Assembly (NCBI GenBank): GCA_036741235.1
Contig: DAINSQ010000018.1
Coordinates: 1 to 43,141 of the forward strand
DNA: 43,141 bases
Direction of reading: 5' to 3'
From: JABWBR01 sp036741235
Lineage (GTDB): Bacteria; Bacteroidota; Bacteroidia; Chitinophagales; Saprospiraceae
Made by a program: the position numbers and the translations under genes. The notes beneath the pieces are model-generated. The model did not search any database. It saw only the letters and a program-made list of their open reading frames with translations, and was not told the origin of the DNA. This document shows, piece after piece, positions 40,517 to 43,141 of the stretch. The stretch's first letter is position 1, and every line of letters begins with the position of its first letter.

Positions 40517-43045
40517 ATGCGCACCTTCTTCAAACGTTTTGCCATTATTATGCTGGTTTTTGTAGCCGTTGTTATGCTATCGGCGTTGATTATTACCGCT
40601 TTTTTTAGTGATAATCTGGGCAGGCAAATCGTAGGGCAACTCAAAAAGCAATTGAAAACAGAGTTGACGGTAGGGAAGGTAGACATGACCATACTGTCGA
40701 GTTTTCCGTATGCCGCTATCAATTTAAGGCAGGTTAAACTCAAAGATACGCGGGGCCGCAATTTACTGGAAGCGGGTAATGTATCGTTTCGCTTTGGTAT
40801 TTACAGCCTCTTTGGCAAACAAATAGAAGTATCATCACTGAAAGTATCGGATGGCGCGCTTTGGGTGCAACTCGACAAACGGGGAAAAACCAACTACGAC
40901 GTTTTTAAACCATCGGAAAGCGACTCGCCTTCTGCCGGAAAAGGCCCCACTATCGCCCTGCGCGAGGCATTGCTCGATAATATCGAACTGGCGTATACCG
41001 ACCGGCAGGCAGGTCAAAATATCCGCACCTTACTCGAAAATGCAGCGTTTACCGGCCGGTTCAATTCCTCCAGGTTTACTTTGGCCAGTAAAGCATCCCT
41101 GGCTTCGCGTTTTATTGATATAGACAGCATCCGCTACCTCGACGGCAAAAAACTGGCCTACGACGCCAAAATTGCCGTCGATATGGAAAAAGGGCGCTAC
41201 CAACTGGAAGAAGTATCGCTCACTATTGAAGACAATACCTTCAAAGCATACGGCTTTATCGAAAACCGCGGAAAGGCGAGTTATTACGACCTATATATAA
41301 ACAACGAAAGCGGCGACCTGGCTTCGCTTTTTCAATTGCTGCCTGGCGCTTATTCCGCTCAAATTGCCGATTTGCAAAGCAGCGGCGATTTTCAGGTCAA
41401 AGCCTTGGTAAAGGGCCTCTCGGGCGTCGGCAAAACCCCGCAAATCCGCGCCGAAGTGATACTCGACGACGGCCGCCTGAGCAGCCCCAAGATGGATGGC
41501 GAACTCAAAGAATTGTCGTTTTTGATGACCTACGACAACGGCGAATACAGCGCCGGCGGCCATTCCTTTTTTGAAATCAGGGATTTTAAAGGGTTCTATG
41601 AACGCGAATTGCTCGAAATGGGCCTGCGCCTCGTTAATCTATCCAACCCCGATATCCGCTTTTCGATGAACGGCGCCCTGCCGATGCACCTCATTTATGG
41701 CTTGTTGGCCAACCCGCTCCTCAGTGAGGGCAGCGGCGAGGTTGACATTCAAGACCTGCTGCTCGAAGGCCGTCTCGAAGACATGAAAAGCGAATACCGC
41801 ATGAGCCGCGTGAAGGCTACAGGCGCCCTGGTTTTTGACGACGCCTCGCTGACCGTCAACAACGAAAAAATGATTGTCGATGAGGGTACTTTGAATTTGC
41901 AAGACAGTGTGCTGCGGGTAAGCAATTTCAAACTCGAGGGCGCCGGCAGCGATTTGCTGTTCAACGGGCAGGCCACGCACTTTATACCCGTATTATTTGC
42001 CGACTCCGCCAATACACAGCGGGTCGAATTACTTTTCGACGCCAGCTTGTCGTCTCAAAATCTCGATATCGACCGCTTGTTGCAAATTACCGCAGTCAAC
42101 CCCGATCAGGTAGATACCACAGTAGTCAGCATCGATTCATTGAAAGCCGAGCAAATACAGCAACGCGAGCGTATTACGCAATTTTTAAAAGGTTCGTTTA
42201 AAGCCCGGATCGCGGCTTTTAATTATAAGCTGATTGAAGGTAGCGGCTTTAATGGCGATTTTACATTTAATAACAACGAACTGCAAATTGCAGGCAAAAC
42301 CCGGGCTATGGGGGGCGCTTACGACTTGCGAGCGCAGTTGTTTTTTGAACAGGAACCCCGGCTTAATGCCTGGCTGGTTTGCCAGGAAGTCAATATCACC
42401 GAATTTTTCAGACAGGCCGATAATTTCGGGCAGTCTGTCCTCACCGACCAACAGTTGCGGGGCGCCCTCAACGCCAATATTGCCATCAATGCTTATTGGG
42501 ACCAGGAAGGACGATTCCTTATGGACCGCCTGCGCGTATTGGCTGAAGTTGACATCAACAATGGCGAGCTCATCGAACTCGAAATGTTGCGCGGGTTTTC
42601 AACCTTTGTAAAATTGAAAGACCTGATGCATATCCGGTTCGTCAATATGTCGAATTACCTGGAAGTCAGCAATCGAAAGCTCTACATCCCTGCCATGTTT
42701 ATCCAGAGCAATGCGCTCAATCTTACGGTTAGCGGGGCGCACAGTTTTGACAACGAGATAGACTATAGCGTCAAAGTGAACGCCGGACAGGTTATTTCCA
42801 ATCGACTTAAATCGCACGACCCCAAACTCAGTCCCCAGCCGGCCAGAAAAAAGGGCTTTTTCAATTTGTATTATACAATCAAAGGCACAATAGATGAATA
42901 TGAGGTGAAATCGGCCAAACGCGCCGTAAAAACAGCCTTTGATAATAGCGAACGACAAAAAAAGCGGCTTCGGGAAGCGCTAGAAACAGAGTTTGGCGCC
43001 GTAAGGGCTATTAATGAACCACAGGAGTGGGGAGATGGGGGGTAG
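40517..43045 (+). CDS. AsmA family protein
   Basis: An 842-residue protein with one N-terminal membrane helix (FAIIMLVFVAVVMLSALIITAFF) and a very long periplasmic part, in keeping with AsmA-like proteins, which are beta-rich bridges that move or position phospholipids between the membranes. The N-terminal AsmA segment is GRQIVGQLKKQLKTELTVGKVD and SSFPYAAINLRQVKLKD. Near the C-terminus, INNGELIELEMLRGFSTFV and the ADxxxxxAxxxF-like region match the AsmA C-terminal domain. The reading frame is open upstream through repeat DNA, so I take the ATG at 40517, which starts at the membrane helix. Confidence 0.9.
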   Translation: MRTFFKRFAIIMLVFVAVVMLSALIITAFFSDNLGRQIVGQLKKQLKTELTVGKVDMTILSSFPYAAINLRQVKLKDTRGRNLLEAGNVSFRFGIYSLFGKQIEVSSLKVSDGALWVQLDKRGKTNYDVFKPSESDSPSAGKGPTIALREALLDNIELAYTDRQAGQNIRTLLENAAFTGRFNSSRFTLASKASLASRFIDIDSIRYLDGKKLAYDAKIAVDMEKGRYQLEEVSLTIEDNTFKAYGFIENRGKASYYDLYINNESGDLASLFQLLPGAYSAQIADLQSSGDFQVKALVKGLSGVGKTPQIRAEVILDDGRLSSPKMDGELKELSFLMTYDNGEYSAGGHSFFEIRDFKGFYERELLEMGLRLVNLSNPDIRFSMNGALPMHLIYGLLANPLLSEGSGEVDIQDLLLEGRLEDMKSEYRMSRVKATGALVFDDASLTVNNEKMIVDEGTLNLQDSVLRVSNFKLEGAGSDLLFNGQATHFIPVLFADSANTQRVELLFDASLSSQNLDIDRLLQITAVNPDQVDTTVVSIDSLKAEQIQQRERITQFLKGSFKARIAAFNYKLIEGSGFNGDFTFNNNELQIAGKTRAMGGAYDLRAQLFFEQEPRLNAWLVCQEVNITEFFRQADNFGQSVLTDQQLRGALNANIAINAYWDQEGRFLMDRLRVLAEVDINNGELIELEMLRGFSTFVKLKDLMHIRFVNMSNYLEVSNRKLYIPAMFIQSNALNLTVSGAHSFDNEIDYSVKVNAGQVISNRLKSHDPKLSPQPARKKGFFNLYYTIKGTIDEYEVKSAKRAVKTAFDNSERQKKRLREALETEFGAVRAINEPQEWGDGG

Positions 43046-43058
43046 TTCTCTGTTGTGG

Positions 43059-43098
43059 GTTGATATGCTGATGTGCTAATGTGCTGATTTGCTGATGC
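43059..43098. repeat. GCTGATGT octamer array
   Basis: Five degenerate octamers: GTTGATAT, GCTGATGT, GCTAATGT, GCTGATTT, GCTGATGC. They begin 14 nt after the AsmA-like stop. Confidence 0.85.
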
Positions 43099-43121
43099 GA
43101 CCGAAGGCTAACGAAGTGAGT

Positions 43122-43138
43122 CCCGATTGAAAATCGGG
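43122..43138. other. Small hairpin CCCGATT-GAA-AATCGGG
   Basis: A perfect 7-bp stem with a 3-nt loop near the right edge, about 76 nt after the AsmA-like stop. There is no T-run within the window, so it cannot be called a terminator with confidence. Confidence 0.5.
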
Positions 43139-43141
43139 GGA

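Overview
The window looks like ordinary chromosome of a free-living member of the Bacteroidota, most likely Saprospiraceae or a near relative. The phylum call rests on four things: repeated TAnnTTTG -7 promoter boxes, three secreted proteins with C-terminal type IX secretion (T9SS) sorting domains, a DUF4293 protein, and lineage-typical gene pairs (two OmpH/Skp chaperones next to murI; ExbB with two ExbD). The family-level placement is inference. A run of 10 Ns at 6412-6421 shows this is a draft scaffold. I see no CRISPR array, insertion sequence, integrase, phage module or recognisable defence island.

Layout, left to right. 1-4.9 kb: end of a cytochrome c lipoprotein, a 103-bp tandem repeat, a DHFR/RibD-like reductase, a 5'-nucleotidase lipoprotein, a small unknown protein and two tandem cyclophilin lipoproteins, the second carrying a PKD domain. 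4.9-8.1 kb: polyphosphate glucokinase overlapping a sulfurtransferase that is cut by the gap, then pssA-purS-rsmI. 8.1-11.2 kb, minus strand: two T9SS cargo proteins. 11.3-16.6 kb: a serine/threonine dehydratase-like enzyme, the OmpH pair, murI, an unknown 477-aa protein and trmB. 16.7-26 kb: a secreted unknown, dapD, an orphan ABC ATPase, a lipid kinase, a Wzi/RemB-like barrel, an amidase, a YhiN-type flavoprotein and an Rpn-type nuclease with a repeat tail. 26-33 kb: a 1079-aa lipoprotein joining sugar dehydrogenase, PKD, cytochrome c and CBM-like parts, then an OstA/LptA-like protein, a FAD oxidoreductase and DUF4293. 33.1-35.5 kb, minus strand: a four-gene proton-channel operon (ExbB, unknown four-helix protein, ExbD, ExbD). 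35.5-38.2 kb: tRNA-Ser(GGA), TatD, RNase H and an SdiA-regulated propeller. 38.2-43.1 kb: a roughly 600-base gene-free leader, a strongly codon-biased T9SS protein and an AsmA-family protein.

Many genes serve the cell envelope: Skp-like chaperones, MurI, DapD, amidase, OstA, AsmA, PssA, the lipid kinase, the outer-membrane barrel and the Exb motor. The structure least explained by genes is a set of short degenerate tandem repeats confined to intergenic DNA: heptamer AACCTAC at two places, both ending at a start codon; octamers AAACCCAT and GCTGATGT; and a GA-rich 16-mer/103-mer family at two places. They abut -7 boxes or start codons. The other items most worth following up are the unknown subunit of the Exb operon, the long leader of the codon-biased secreted protein, and the amidase that lacks a normal signal peptide.
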